This document shows positions 39,201 to 47,777 of a stretch of 64,000 bases of DNA, one piece after another. Within the stretch, counting starts at the first letter, position 1. Each line of letters opens with the position of its first letter. Position numbers and translations under genes: made by a program. Below the pieces are notes generated by a model. That model saw nothing but the letters and a program-made list of their open reading frames with translations, did no database searches and was not told the origin of the DNA. The DNA comes from Muribaculum sp. (lineage in GTDB: Bacteria; Bacillota; Clostridia; Lachnospirales; Lachnospiraceae), in assembly GCA_023663505.1 (NCBI GenBank), contig JAMPHH010000008.1:34235-98234 (forward strand), in the 5' to 3' direction.

Positions 39201-41063
39201 GACGCATTGGCGAATAACTTTGACATCTCTTGCAGCGGCGTGATCATCCGCAGCGGTAATGAATTGATCAAGGACGCAAAGGGGAAAGCCGTTGTCAAGG
39301 GATATGTGCGGATTACTTATGAAGGTTATGAAAAGCCTTCTTGTGTGAAGGTCACTATTCCCACAAAGACCACGAAGCCGAGCTATGTGCTCTCCAAGAC
39401 CAAGGCTACGGTGAACCGCAATGCCAACGGCTATCGCATAGAGCTGCAGCTATTGAACAAGAAGACCAAGAAGCCGTTGGAATTGGATCAGTTGAACAAG
39501 CTTAGCTTTGATGAGTCCTCGTCCGGTACTACATATGGGTTGTTTAAGGATTTTGTTGAGGCGGATACCGAGAATGCTAAACTCTCTGACAAGATTACAT
39601 TACAGCTCGAGACGCCTCAGAAGGGCAAGGCGGTCATCAATGTGCAGATGAACACATGGAATGAGCCCATGAAATTTACCTTTAACTTGAGTGTCACTGA
39701 TAAGAATCCTACCGTGAAGGCAAAGCCTACAACGCTTACGCTCAATAATCTTTGTGCGGGCAGAGAAGCGCAGACTGTTCTGACACTGAATCAGGCGGAC
39801 TCCACTCTAACTGATATGGGGCAGCCCGAGTATGTGGGAAGGGAATCGTTAGAGACCGATGCCTCCATGATCAGCTTCTCCTATGCAAACGGAGTGTTGA
39901 CGGCAAGCGCAGGCGTAGGTGTACAGGCGGGAAGCTATAAGTTCCGCTTTACACCCACGGTGACCTATGCAAACGGGACGTCGATAGCAATTAAGCCTAT
40001 AACCATCACGGCAAAGGTGGTTGCGACAAAGCTTACCGCAACGTTGAAGCCCTCAAGCGCAACCCTGAACAACCGATATCTTGGCAAGGAGACAGGGGTT
40101 TATAAGTATACCATCAAGAACCTGCCTGCGGGTGACGGCGTTAAGGTCTCTGGTGCTATGGTAGTCGAAGGTGTGAATCAAAAGGCGGAGAACGCAAAAA
40201 GCTCATTTGATTTTGCTGTTAATGATATAGAGTCGAGCATCACCGTGACGCAGACGGGAACGGCTCCCAAAGGGAGTTATAAGTATAGGATAAGCGGTCT
40301 TGAGGTAGATGGAGCTGAGATAAAGCCTTTTAATATTACTGTGAAGGTGATAGATACTCCGGTAAAGCTCACGACGAAGGCGAAGGGAACCTTGAGTATA
40401 GGAAATGCCAATTCCAGTATCACATATACGTTGAAATTAAGCAATTATAATACTAAGATTCAGGCGATCACGTTTACCGAGCTGAACACCTCTGATAACC
40501 TGAACGAGTCCTATGGGAGCGACAACCTTCATAACTTCACTGCGACGCCAACTACGGCAGATGACGGAAGTATTACAGGCTTTGTCGTCAAGGCCAGAGC
40601 CGGTGTGGTTCTAGATGCTAAGACAACCTATAAGTTCAAGGTGAATATGGTTGAAACTGATGCGACATTAGGGAAAAAGATTATTGTTCAGAGTAGTGAA
40701 ATTAAAATCAAGCCCAAGCAGACGGTGCCAAAGGTTAAGACGGATGTGACAAGCGCCACCCTGTATGCAGGTGTGAAGGCGAGCGATCCCAAACGGTCTC
40801 AGGAGATTCAAGTTACCACGACCGACGATACTGCAAAGATAGTTGACGTTGAACTTGCCGACGGTAACTCCGAATATCTCAAGAAGGCGTTTAAGGTGGG
40901 TGCTTTTGACCCTGAAACGCAAAAGGTTAAAATAACTTTGGTAAGACCGGATATGCTCAAGCCGGATACGGTATATTCGTTAAAGCTGGAGGCGCGGTTT
41001 GAGGGACAAATGTCAAATACCAAGGGAAGACAGTTTACGATCAACGTGAAGGTGATAAGATAG
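36264..41063 (+). CDS. Large secreted leucine-rich-repeat (BspA-type) protein with Ig-like domains
   Basis: A 1599-residue protein starting with TTG behind GGGAGG. It has a signal peptide at about 1-28 (ILALILSVAMVATSGNFTMA), then about 90 residues rich in Ala, Gly, Asp and Glu. BspA-type LRR_5 repeats of the form LxxVxFPESVKEIGDHAFDSCGSL span about 145-445. A repeat of the InlB B type (GKASVSKEKARMGDVIEVTVTPAEGYRL) follows at about 480, a BIG_2-like domain (VAYIDSKGVIYARGKGTATI) at about 610, and some 900 residues of beta-rich Ig-like repeats. No LPxTG or S-layer anchor is seen. It probably is an adhesin or surface protein. Confidence 0.8.
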   Translation: MKGKRILALILSVAMVATSGNFTMAANAMGNLTDMYSAAEGDGSDKAQSDSGVEASGAGGVTDGADAVEGNVMAGDADAANAAGGAGATNVEADANAAGDEGVQMADVEPKGTGDADDTIIDYNDYFVVVGVNNGKLQLKEGISLGSLSGTVNLPAKTKRIPTGIFNKNTRITGITIPENNQIERIDAGAFEGSGITSFEMPDGVTQLEKGTFKDSKLTTLTFGNNSKLAAIGEEAFRDCVLMTTVSFPESVKEIGDHAFDSCGSLRTVQLNVVEVIGDSAFKNCGNLNVIGWSKSLKEIRSYAFSRCTSLTKLEKTSELGAGGDKYIWGSYVFEGCTALKEVAFHKDMNQIPVGMFKDCTSLATVVIPEACGVIKQEAFSGCTALKTITVPAKVSAIEADAFADCQNLKTVTIQQKGANGMSDIFLAEDAFPLKSGITMYGYDGTVEDYAGKKKYTFKTLFESYRVRLSVNNESYGKASVSKEKARMGDVIEVTVTPAEGYRLKASTFAYNGIKITDLKEEANGTQVFTFEMPDEEVKVIVDFESATLAYGTLSATFDQIDQMTYDWDKKKKILTFDKVGLACKLIIDGASRDPGPWMFNYSSDKPKVAYIDSKGVIYARGKGTATIKATLKDGINNGSDTGKRTVEFKVKVENEADIENYHYSLSFSDLDNAKSSIEEINGETVWVIRYTKDNLLKTARSFKVNLRATEGANTQNLYVKSTWESANTDMVTLESETVENNSNVVQVLAGVTGETAVTVTVDNGKTGKNKVTLYEESFIIRVIDATPRLVQSTLTVDSNSTAGTPFDLLSVYGYEVDPATVKVVESVKNGKVTDYEVTTEANYVTVRYMSDQDGQNGQYYLDVTPEGKRFIDGRSNKAYSKMYFEGEYEYSTESGGKVKETFRVPIKSLVLTCKMLKPTIKYSGKINLFFNNKAAASDSGKVTLTQSLKNLKVTKYELISEEHYANPDAYEKEGSTLVDALANNFDISCSGVIIRSGNELIKDAKGKAVVKGYVRITYEGYEKPSCVKVTIPTKTTKPSYVLSKTKATVNRNANGYRIELQLLNKKTKKPLELDQLNKLSFDESSSGTTYGLFKDFVEADTENAKLSDKITLQLETPQKGKAVINVQMNTWNEPMKFTFNLSVTDKNPTVKAKPTTLTLNNLCAGREAQTVLTLNQADSTLTDMGQPEYVGRESLETDASMISFSYANGVLTASAGVGVQAGSYKFRFTPTVTYANGTSIAIKPITITAKVVATKLTATLKPSSATLNNRYLGKETGVYKYTIKNLPAGDGVKVSGAMVVEGVNQKAENAKSSFDFAVNDIESSITVTQTGTAPKGSYKYRISGLEVDGAEIKPFNITVKVIDTPVKLTTKAKGTLSIGNANSSITYTLKLSNYNTKIQAITFTELNTSDNLNESYGSDNLHNFTATPTTADDGSITGFVVKARAGVVLDAKTTYKFKVNMVETDATLGKKIIVQSSEIKIKPKQTVPKVKTDVTSATLYAGVKASDPKRSQEIQVTTTDDTAKIVDVELADGNSEYLKKAFKVGAFDPETQKVKITLVRPDMLKPDTVYSLKLEARFEGQMSNTKGRQFTINVKVIR

Positions 41064-41139
41064 AGCGTAAATATGTTAAATTAAGGTGTGAAGGGCGCTA
41101 AATTAAGACGCGGAAGACGTTTAATCAGGAGATATTGCT

Positions 41140-41661
41140 ATGAAGGTATTGGTTGTCATAGATATGCAGAATGACTTTATTGACGGAGCGCTTGGCACTA
41201 AGGAGGCGGTTGCGATCGTCCCTAATGTCGCCGAGAAGATCAAAGGGTTTGACGGTCTGGTGCTGTCCACAAGGGACACGCACCGGACGGATTACCTCAA
41301 GACGCAGGAGGGCAGGCTGCTTCCGGTGGAGCACTGTATCAAGGGAACGGAAGGGTGGCAGCTTCGGGCGGAGATTGCGGAGCTGATATCAGAGGAGCCT
41401 GTTGACAAGCCTTCCTTTGGCAGTCTGGAGCTTGCCGCTAAGCTTCGTGAGTTAGATGCGAGGGAAAGAATAGAGAGTATTACGTTGATAGGACTTTGCA
41501 CGGATATCTGTGTGATCTCCAATGCGATGATCCTGAAAGCACAGTTTCCGGAGGTTCCCATTATGGTAGATGCCGCCTGCTGTGCGGGTGTAACTCCGGA
41601 GAGCCACACCCGCGCGCTGGAGGCTATGAAGGTCTGCCAGATTCAGATCATAGGGGACTAG
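41140..41661 (+). CDS. Nicotinamidase-like cysteine hydrolase
   Basis: A 173-residue isochorismatase-fold protein. Asp of VVIDMQNDFIDG, the Lys of VDKPSFGSL and the Cys of IGLCTDICVISNA form the expected catalytic triad, and STRDTHRTDYLKTQEGRLLPVEHC holds metal-binding residues. Nicotinamidases of NAD salvage have this pattern, but other amidases do too. It lies 76 bases after the large surface protein and converges on galT. Confidence 0.75.
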   Translation: MKVLVVIDMQNDFIDGALGTKEAVAIVPNVAEKIKGFDGLVLSTRDTHRTDYLKTQEGRLLPVEHCIKGTEGWQLRAEIAELISEEPVDKPSFGSLELAAKLRELDARERIESITLIGLCTDICVISNAMILKAQFPEVPIMVDAACCAGVTPESHTRALEAMKVCQIQIIGD

Positions 41662-41673
41662 CGGCACTAAATT

Positions 41674-43191
41674 TTACAGTGTCTGTATGAATCGCCCGAA
41701 GGCTTCACGGCCTTCGGGCGTATTTTTATATACGCCTGCACATTCAAGCACCTTGGAGAATACCTTTCCGATCTCATCTTGAATCACAGAATGGATATTT
41801 TCCTTGTTCAAGGAATACTCATTGATCCATTCCTCCACCCAGTCAGCGTGTTTTTCGATAGAGGGATTCCGGCGTATGTCCTTGTGGTTCAGGATCGCGT
41901 CCTCCAACTCTACGATCTCCTGCTTTAGGCGGGAGGGAAGAACCGCCAGCCCCATCACTTCGATCAAACCGATATTTTCCTTTTTGATATGATGATATTT
42001 GGCATGGGGGTGGTATAAACCCATAGGACATTCCTCGGTAGTGATGTTGTTGCGCAGCACCAGATCAAGCTCAAACAGATCGCCGTGCATTCTGGCGATG
42101 GGCGTGATCGTGTTGTGGGGCGTGTTCTCCGTGTAGGCATAAATAAAGGCAGCCTCGTCCGTATAATCGCGCCATGCGCGCAGGATATGATCGGCAGCGT
42201 CAGCGATAGTGTCTATCTCCTTCCCCTGCAGGCGGACGACGGACATGGGCCATTTGACAATGCCGAAGGTGATGTCGGGATAAGCCTTCAAGGTGAAGTT
42301 AGACTCATAGGGAGCCTTTGCCATGGCAAAGGTATAGCCCCCGCCCTGAAAATGATCATGGCTTAGTATGGAGCCGCCCACGATCGGCAGGTCTGCGTTG
42401 GAGCCCGCAGTGTAATGGGGAAAGAGCTTGACGAATTCCAAGAGCTTCCCGAACACCGCACGATCGATTTTCATGGGAATATGCTTCTCATTAAAGATAA
42501 TACAGTGCTCGTTGTAGTAAACATAAGGGGAATACTGTAAATAATATTGCTCGCCCGCAAGCGAGATGGGAATCACCCTATGGTTTTGTCTCGCGGGATG
42601 GGTAAAAGTGCCCGCGTAGCCCTCGTTTTCCAAACAGAGGAGACATGCGGGATAGCCGGACTTCTTAGCCTGTCCCGCCTTGGCGATATCTCTGGGGTCC
42701 TTCTCCGGCTTGGAGAGATTGATCGTGATGTCAATGGGACCGAACTGCGTGTCCGTGACCCATTTCTCGTCCTTGGCAATGCGGTCCGTGCGGATGTAAT
42801 TGGTTGCCTTGCTGAAACGATAATAGAAGTCCGTGGCAGCCTTAGGAGAGCTCTGATAGGCTTCCTGAAAGGCAGTCCGCACGACGGAGGGCGGCGGAGT
42901 CAGAAGCCCCATGATCCTCGTGTCAAAAAGATCCCGCAGCGTGACGGTATCCTCCTCCAATATACCCTTGGAAAGAGCATACTGTATCATATCGTCCAAA
43001 ATCTCGCACAGCGGTCTGGCAGGCGTGTTGACGTTTTCCGGCTCCACGTATTCCACGATGTCAAAAAGCTCCAACAGCCTGTTGGTGGTGTATACCTTGT
43101 CGGCTTCGTCCACAAGACCATTCTGCATTCCATAGGTGACTAACTCCTTGATCAAAACATTGATCTGATGCTCCATAACCTTTTCACTCAT
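41674..43191 (-). CDS. galT: UDP-glucose--hexose-1-phosphate uridylyltransferase, class II
   Basis: A 505-residue enzyme of the Leloir pathway that swaps UMP between UDP-glucose and galactose 1-phosphate. The length, the N-terminal helical part and the active-site block GGSILSHDHFQGG are those of the Firmicutes class II GalT; CLLCLENEG and MGLYHPHAKYHHIKKENIGLIEVMG are also typical. ATG 43191 follows GGAGG. It lies 65 bases downstream of galK. A rightward hairpin of the convergent gene lies inside its last codons. Confidence 0.9.
   Translation of the reverse strand: MSEKVMEHQINVLIKELVTYGMQNGLVDEADKVYTTNRLLELFDIVEYVEPENVNTPARPLCEILDDMIQYALSKGILEEDTVTLRDLFDTRIMGLLTPPPSVVRTAFQEAYQSSPKAATDFYYRFSKATNYIRTDRIAKDEKWVTDTQFGPIDITINLSKPEKDPRDIAKAGQAKKSGYPACLLCLENEGYAGTFTHPARQNHRVIPISLAGEQYYLQYSPYVYYNEHCIIFNEKHIPMKIDRAVFGKLLEFVKLFPHYTAGSNADLPIVGGSILSHDHFQGGGYTFAMAKAPYESNFTLKAYPDITFGIVKWPMSVVRLQGKEIDTIADAADHILRAWRDYTDEAAFIYAYTENTPHNTITPIARMHGDLFELDLVLRNNITTEECPMGLYHPHAKYHHIKKENIGLIEVMGLAVLPSRLKQEIVELEDAILNHKDIRRNPSIEKHADWVEEWINEYSLNKENIHSVIQDEIGKVFSKVLECAGVYKNTPEGREAFGRFIQTL
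41694..41728 (+). terminator. Rightward terminator inside the 3' end of galT
   Basis: CGCCCGAAGGC-TTCACG-GCCTTCGGGCG is followed by TATTTTTATA. It ends transcription of the nicotinamidase-like gene while the opposite strand encodes the PEGREAFGR segment of GalT. Confidence 0.75.
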
Positions 43192-43256
43192 ATCAATACC
43201 TCCATTCTCCATGACATTCATTCTCTCCGTTAATCATGCCAATATAGCCTTCTGTC

Positions 43257-44540
43257 TCACAGTACCTTCATGCCGCCGTATTTGCGTATCTTCAAAGCCT
43301 TGCAGGAATGCTCCCCGAAGACCTTATCCATAGCGCTTCTGTATTCCTCCACCGCGGTATTCCTGACAAACGCCTGAATGGTTCCGGCAAATCCTCCGCC
43401 GTGAACGCGGCACACGCCGTCCGCGCCAAGCTTAATATCGCTTACTGCCAGAGCCACCGACATATTCTGGGAGGTGATGTCATGGTTGGTATATACATTT
43501 TGCAGATATTGAAAGGAGGACGCGCCGGAAGCCTTGACCGTGTTAAGGAACAGGTCGATATTCCCTTTTTTCAAGGCGGAAACCTCTGTCTCAACCCGCT
43601 TGTTCTCCTCGTAGAAGTGCAGGGCGCGAAGGACTGCCCTGTCGCCTAAGGTCTGGCGAAGCTTCGTGATATTATCCATAACCATGTCCTCGGTGAGCTC
43701 CACCAACACACTCTTGCCGAGGAGCTCGGCAACCGCCTTCATCTCGGCGGGAACCGCCGCATAATCAGCCGTCAGATCCGCGTGGGAGCCTTTGGTATCC
43801 GTGATGCACAGGCTGTAACCCGCACGCTCAAGGTCAAATTCCACCTTCTCCACCGCGGGATTCGCAGTATCCTTAAAATCAATATGAACCAGACTGCCCA
43901 CGGAGCACGCCATTTGATCCATGAGTCCGCAGGGCTTGCCAAAATAAACATTCTCCGCATACTGGCTGATGATAGCGATCTCTATGGGAGAGACCTTCAT
44001 GTCATTATACAGACCGGACAAAATAGTGCCAATCAGCACCTCAAACGCCGCGGAGGAGGAAAGCCCCGCCCCGATCAGCACGTCACTGGTGATGTACGCC
44101 TGAAAACCGCCTAGTGCGTGACCGTGCCGCCGCATACCCTCCACAACGCCGCGAATCAGGGAAATGGTGGATTCCTTTTCAGACTCCATGGGCTCACAGG
44201 GAGAAGCAGTATCTATGGTAATCATGTCATATCCGTCAGATTTGATTCGAATGAGGGAATCCGAAGTGGGACATACCACGGCAATCGCGTCCAGATTGAT
44301 GCCCGCCGCCAACACCTGCCCGTGCTGGTGGTCGGTATGGTTGCCGCCGATCTCGCTTCTGCCGGGAGCGGAATAGATCGCCGCCTCCCCCTCTCCAAAG
44401 CATTGTATATAAGAACGGATCGCCTCGATGTATCGCTGCCTCTGATAATCGAGCAGACCTGTGTCCACATAGATATCAGCCAACAGATTGTCATATGCAC
44501 CCTCGGAAAAGCTTGATATTAAGGTTGATGTGTGTTCCAT
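43257..44540 (-). CDS. galK: Galactokinase
   Basis: A 427-residue GHMP kinase that makes galactose 1-phosphate. The substrate motif reads APGRSEIGGNHTDHQHG, a Firmicutes variant of the usual GRVNLIGEHTDY. The ATP loop is VLIGAGLSSSAAFEVLIG, and the third motif is VHGGGFAGTIQAF. ATG 44540 follows AAGGAGGG. It begins a leftward galK-galT unit and is divergent from the LacI gene; a LacI-type operator lies 85 bases before it. Confidence 0.92.
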   Translation of the reverse strand: MEHTSTLISSFSEGAYDNLLADIYVDTGLLDYQRQRYIEAIRSYIQCFGEGEAAIYSAPGRSEIGGNHTDHQHGQVLAAGINLDAIAVVCPTSDSLIRIKSDGYDMITIDTASPCEPMESEKESTISLIRGVVEGMRRHGHALGGFQAYITSDVLIGAGLSSSAAFEVLIGTILSGLYNDMKVSPIEIAIISQYAENVYFGKPCGLMDQMACSVGSLVHIDFKDTANPAVEKVEFDLERAGYSLCITDTKGSHADLTADYAAVPAEMKAVAELLGKSVLVELTEDMVMDNITKLRQTLGDRAVLRALHFYEENKRVETEVSALKKGNIDLFLNTVKASGASSFQYLQNVYTNHDITSQNMSVALAVSDIKLGADGVCRVHGGGFAGTIQAFVRNTAVEEYRSAMDKVFGEHSCKALKIRKYGGMKVL

Positions 44541-44624
44541 ATTTACCCTCCTTGATCGATAACGCAATCCCTGCAAGAAATTACAGGTTAAGTTAATTCA
44601 TTGAAATAACCTGTTGAACCTACT

Positions 44625-44642
44625 TGCGCAAGCGGTTACGCA
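44625..44642. promoter_or_regulatory. LacI-type operator upstream of galK
   Basis: The 18-base site TGCGCAAGCGGTTACGCA is palindromic at 14 of 18 positions around a central CG. It shares CAAGCGGTT and CGCA with the two sites in front of the sugar ABC genes. Confidence 0.75.
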
Positions 44643-44700
44643 TTTATAAAATAAACTTATACTATTTTTGCCAAAAAGTCAACAGTAATCAGAAAAAAGA

Positions 44701-44729
44701 TTGACAAAATGCACTAATATTGATAAGGT
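44701..44729 (+). promoter_or_regulatory. Possible promoter of the LacI gene
   Basis: A perfect TTGACA at 44701 is followed 17 bases later by a weak -10 (TAAGGT). The leader is about 170 bases long and contains a short interspersed repeat. Confidence 0.4.
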
Positions 44730-44798
44730 AATAGTATTAAAGTGCGCAATTTGTTGCATAATATGTAACTGTTAAGGGTGATTTATTCCTGTGCAAAT

Positions 44799-44835
44799 GC
44801 AAACACGCAGTGTTTACGCGGTTGGTTCCGGACAG
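44799..44835 (+). repeat. Short interspersed repeat, copy 2
   Basis: GCAAACACGCAGTGTTTACG followed by CGGTTGGTTCCGGACAG, related to 29878-29914. AAACAC-GCA-GTGTTT can form a small hairpin. Confidence 0.5.
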
Positions 44836-44901
44836 TTAATCGGTTCCCATAATGTAAAAAACACATACGGAAGAATAATTTGGATAGAAGGTGACGAAAC
44901 T

Positions 44902-45942
44902 ATGTCAAAGAAGCCGGATAGTCGGGATATGGATTTGATTGTCAAGGGCGCGGGACATATCACAATCTCTGATATTGCCAACGATTTAAATATTTCAAAG
45001 ACCACGGTTTCCAGAGCGATCTCCGGAAAGGGCAGAGTGGGGGCTGCTACAAGGGAGAGGGTGCTTGCGTACATTGACAAGTATAATTACAGGCCCAATC
45101 CCTTGGCGAGAGGGCTTGCGAATCTTAAGACCTACAATATAGGTTGGGTGGCACCCGGGGATTCGGGAGTGACTGATCTGCCTTTTTTTCAACGCTGCAT
45201 GACGGGAATCTGCGAGGTGGCGGCGGGCAATGATTATGATATCCTGCTGTCCATGGTGTATGAGAGGGATATATCACAGCTCAGGCGCATCGTACAGAAC
45301 CGCAAGGTGGACGGAATCGTGTTGGGAAGGACGTTGATGGAGGACCCGTGTGTTGATTTTTTGAAGGAAACGGGCATTCCCTTTGTGGTCATCGGCAGCA
45401 CACCCGCGCCGAATGTGGTGCAGATTGACAATGACCATGTGGCGGCGTGCAGTGAGCTGACGTCAATTCTGATCATGAAGGGGCTGCGGAGACTGGCTTT
45501 GATCGGCGGAGACAGCAATCATATGGTCAACATCAGCCGAAGGAAGGGCTTTATGGAGGGGCTTAAAGCCAATCAGATGAGTCCGGAGGAAGGGCTTGTC
45601 TACATGGACTGTGATGACGAGAAAGACGTGGGTTATGCGGTGGAGAGCTGTATGCGCGCCAAGGCGGACTGCATTATCTGCATGGACGACCGTATTTGTA
45701 GGGACGTGTTGGAAAAGTTGAGAAATGACAGCATTGTCATTCCGACACAGATCAAGATAGCCTCCTTCTATGACAGCGTGCTTTTGGACAACAGCTCACC
45801 CGCGGTCACGGCGCTTCAATATGACCCGAGAAGTCTGGGTATCGCGGCGGCGCAAACGCTGTTTCGACTGATTGACGGTGAGGAGGTAGAGCCGATCACC
45901 TATCTGAATTACGAGGTGGCGCTGAAGATGTCTACACAATGA
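44902..45942 (+). CDS. LacI-family regulator of the galactose/galactan locus
   Basis: A 346-residue regulator, start ATG 44902 (an upstream extension has no ribosome site). The helix-turn-helix is ITISDIANDLNISKTTVSRAISGKGRVG (about 19-46), with the hinge YNYRPNPLARGLANLKT, and the rest is a periplasmic-binding-type sugar domain. The N-terminus has about 15 extra residues before the helix-turn-helix. It is divergent from galK, and three matching operators surround it, so it probably represses galKT and the importer until galactose or a galactan oligomer binds. Confidence 0.85.
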   Translation: MSKKPDSRDMDLIVKGAGHITISDIANDLNISKTTVSRAISGKGRVGAATRERVLAYIDKYNYRPNPLARGLANLKTYNIGWVAPGDSGVTDLPFFQRCMTGICEVAAGNDYDILLSMVYERDISQLRRIVQNRKVDGIVLGRTLMEDPCVDFLKETGIPFVVIGSTPAPNVVQIDNDHVAACSELTSILIMKGLRRLALIGGDSNHMVNISRRKGFMEGLKANQMSPEEGLVYMDCDDEKDVGYAVESCMRAKADCIICMDDRICRDVLEKLRNDSIVIPTQIKIASFYDSVLLDNSSPAVTALQYDPRSLGIAAAQTLFRLIDGEEVEPITYLNYEVALKMSTQ

Positions 45943-45970
45943 ACTATATAGCGATGGCGAGAGCCGCAGG

Positions 45971-46006
45971 GTCAACACCACTGTTGATTGTAGCGGGGGT
46001 GTTGAC
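45971..46006 (+). terminator. Hairpin after the LacI gene
   Basis: GTCAACACC and GGTGTTGAC form a perfect 9-bp stem with an 18-base loop. It is related to the palindromic repeat at 18880-18945. Confidence 0.5.
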
Positions 46007-46130
46007 TGAACGCAGGAGCCGGACGGTTACCTTGACTTACCGTTTTTTGGCAAATTTGAATAGATTTGAGGTCTTATTTTTGTATAAAATAGATTATTGA
46101 AACGTTTTGTCGAACATGATATATTAGAGG

Positions 46131-46148
46131 TGAGCAAGCGGTTGCGCA
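46131..46148. promoter_or_regulatory. LacI-type operator, upstream site of the sugar ABC operon
   Basis: TGAGCAAGCGGTTGCGCA lies 61 bases before the -35 of the ABC promoter. Together with the second site it could form a repression loop. Confidence 0.7.
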
Positions 46149-46208
46149 ATTATAGTGTGGTTTGGTTTAACGTTGTTAATCAACTGTAAATTAACTGCTA
46201 TATTATAA

Positions 46209-46237
46209 TTGACAACAGATGCATTTCTTGTTAAAAT
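46209..46237 (+). promoter_or_regulatory. Promoter of the sugar ABC operon
   Basis: TTGACA (46209-46214) and TAAAAT (46232-46237) are 17 bases apart. The second operator starts 8 bases after the -10. Confidence 0.75.
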
Positions 46238-46244
46238 ATCAACA

Positions 46245-46262
46245 ATAACAAGCGGTTGCGCA
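46245..46262. promoter_or_regulatory. LacI-type operator at the transcription start of the ABC operon
   Basis: ATAACAAGCGGTTGCGCA overlaps the predicted start, so repressor binding would block initiation. Confidence 0.75.
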
Positions 46263-46307
46263 TAAGCGTAATTAAAGCTTGCGATTAAAAAACAGGAGGA
46301 TACGAAA

Positions 46308-47666
46308 ATGAAAATGAAAAAGTTGGTTGCATTGCTGCTGACGGCGACTATGGCATTTTCCTTGGCAGGCTGCGGCGGTAACAACACACCCGCAGAGAGC
46401 GGAAGCTCCACACCTGCTCAGGAGTCCACAGGGGGGGCAGCTCCCGCGACAACACCTACCGAGAAGCAGGACGTGTCGCTTAGAATGTGGGGCGCAGAGG
46501 AGGATCAGGTGATGCTGCAGGGCATGATCGATTCCTTTGTTGCCAATTATGCAGATGTTGCGAATATCACCGTAGAGCTGGGCGTTGAGTCCGAGGCTGA
46601 CGCAAAGGACGATGTATTGACTGATATCGAGGCTGCTGCAGATGTTTATGCGTTTGCTTCCGATCAGATCACGGATCTGTATAAGGCAGGCGCACTTCAG
46701 AACTTGGAGGAGATGGACGGCGCGCTGCAGGCATACGCAGGCAAGAGCCTTGCTGATGTCAAGGCTGCCAACATTGCCAGCGCTGTTGAGGGCGCTACCA
46801 TGGATGGAAAGCTGTATGCATTCCCCATGACCGGTGACAACGGCTTCTTTATGTTCTATGATGCAAGCGTTTTGACTGAGGATGATGTCAAGACTTGGAA
46901 TGGTATTCTCGATGCTGCACAGGCGGCAGGCAAGAAGGTTGGTATGACATTCGCTTCCGGTTGGTACAACGCATCGTTCTTCTACGGCGCAGGCTTCACT
47001 ACCGGCTTGAACGATGACGGCACGACAGCAATCGACTGGAATGGTACATCTCCCGACGGATACACAGGAGTACAGGTTACACAGGCTATGCTTGACATCG
47101 CTTCACACCCCGCTTTCATGGCGATCCCCGACGGTCAGATCAGCCCCGCGATTGCTTCCGGCGATCTTTGCGCGGTAATCAGCGGTAACTGGGATCAGGG
47201 TGCGGTTGCAGGTGATGAGAACAATCCTAACCCCGCATTTGCACAGGCTGCTTCCGGCAAACTTCCCGCTTATGAGATCGATGGCAAGGAAGTACAGACA
47301 GGCTCCGTAATCGGCTTTAAGTATGTTGCAGTAAACGCTTATTCCAAGAATGTGGGTTGGGCTACATTGCTTGCAGACTGGATCACCAACGAGGAGAATC
47401 AGATTTTGCGTTTTAATACCAGAGCGGCGGGTCCTTCCAATATCAATGCAGGCGCATCTGATGCGGTTCAGGCAAACCTTTCCGCAGCAGGCATCGCTGC
47501 ACAGGCTCCTTATGCCAGCACACAGGTTGTAGGCGGCAAGTTCTGGGATCCCGCTGCTACCTTTGGACAGATGATTGCTGAGGGTAAGCTGAGCAAGGAT
47601 GACGAGGCAGGCATTCAAGCTGCACTTGATGAGTTGGTAACCGGTGTTACCGCACCCATAGAATAA
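46308..47666 (+). CDS. Sugar ABC transporter substrate-binding lipoprotein
   Basis: A 452-residue lipoprotein with a signal peptide and lipobox (FSLAGC, Cys about 22), then a Gly/Ser/Thr-rich linker to about 55 and a MalE-like binding domain. It has the usual blocks RMWGAEEDQ, ADVYAFASDQITDLYKAGAL and ATMDGKLYAFPMTGDN. AGGAGG lies before the ATG. In this context the ligand is probably a galacto-oligosaccharide from galactan. It is the first gene of the importer operon. Confidence 0.85.
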   Translation: MKMKKLVALLLTATMAFSLAGCGGNNTPAESGSSTPAQESTGGAAPATTPTEKQDVSLRMWGAEEDQVMLQGMIDSFVANYADVANITVELGVESEADAKDDVLTDIEAAADVYAFASDQITDLYKAGALQNLEEMDGALQAYAGKSLADVKAANIASAVEGATMDGKLYAFPMTGDNGFFMFYDASVLTEDDVKTWNGILDAAQAAGKKVGMTFASGWYNASFFYGAGFTTGLNDDGTTAIDWNGTSPDGYTGVQVTQAMLDIASHPAFMAIPDGQISPAIASGDLCAVISGNWDQGAVAGDENNPNPAFAQAASGKLPAYEIDGKEVQTGSVIGFKYVAVNAYSKNVGWATLLADWITNEENQILRFNTRAAGPSNINAGASDAVQANLSAAGIAAQAPYASTQVVGGKFWDPAATFGQMIAEGKLSKDDEAGIQAALDELVTGVTAPIE

Positions 47667-47777
47667 TTCCTGAAAGTTCATAATATATTTGAGCACAAGG
47701 AGTAAATCAGGCGTCCTGAAGCGAAGGTGGAGGGACGCCTTCTTTAAACAAAAAATGTTGAAAGGAGTGTGGGTCAA

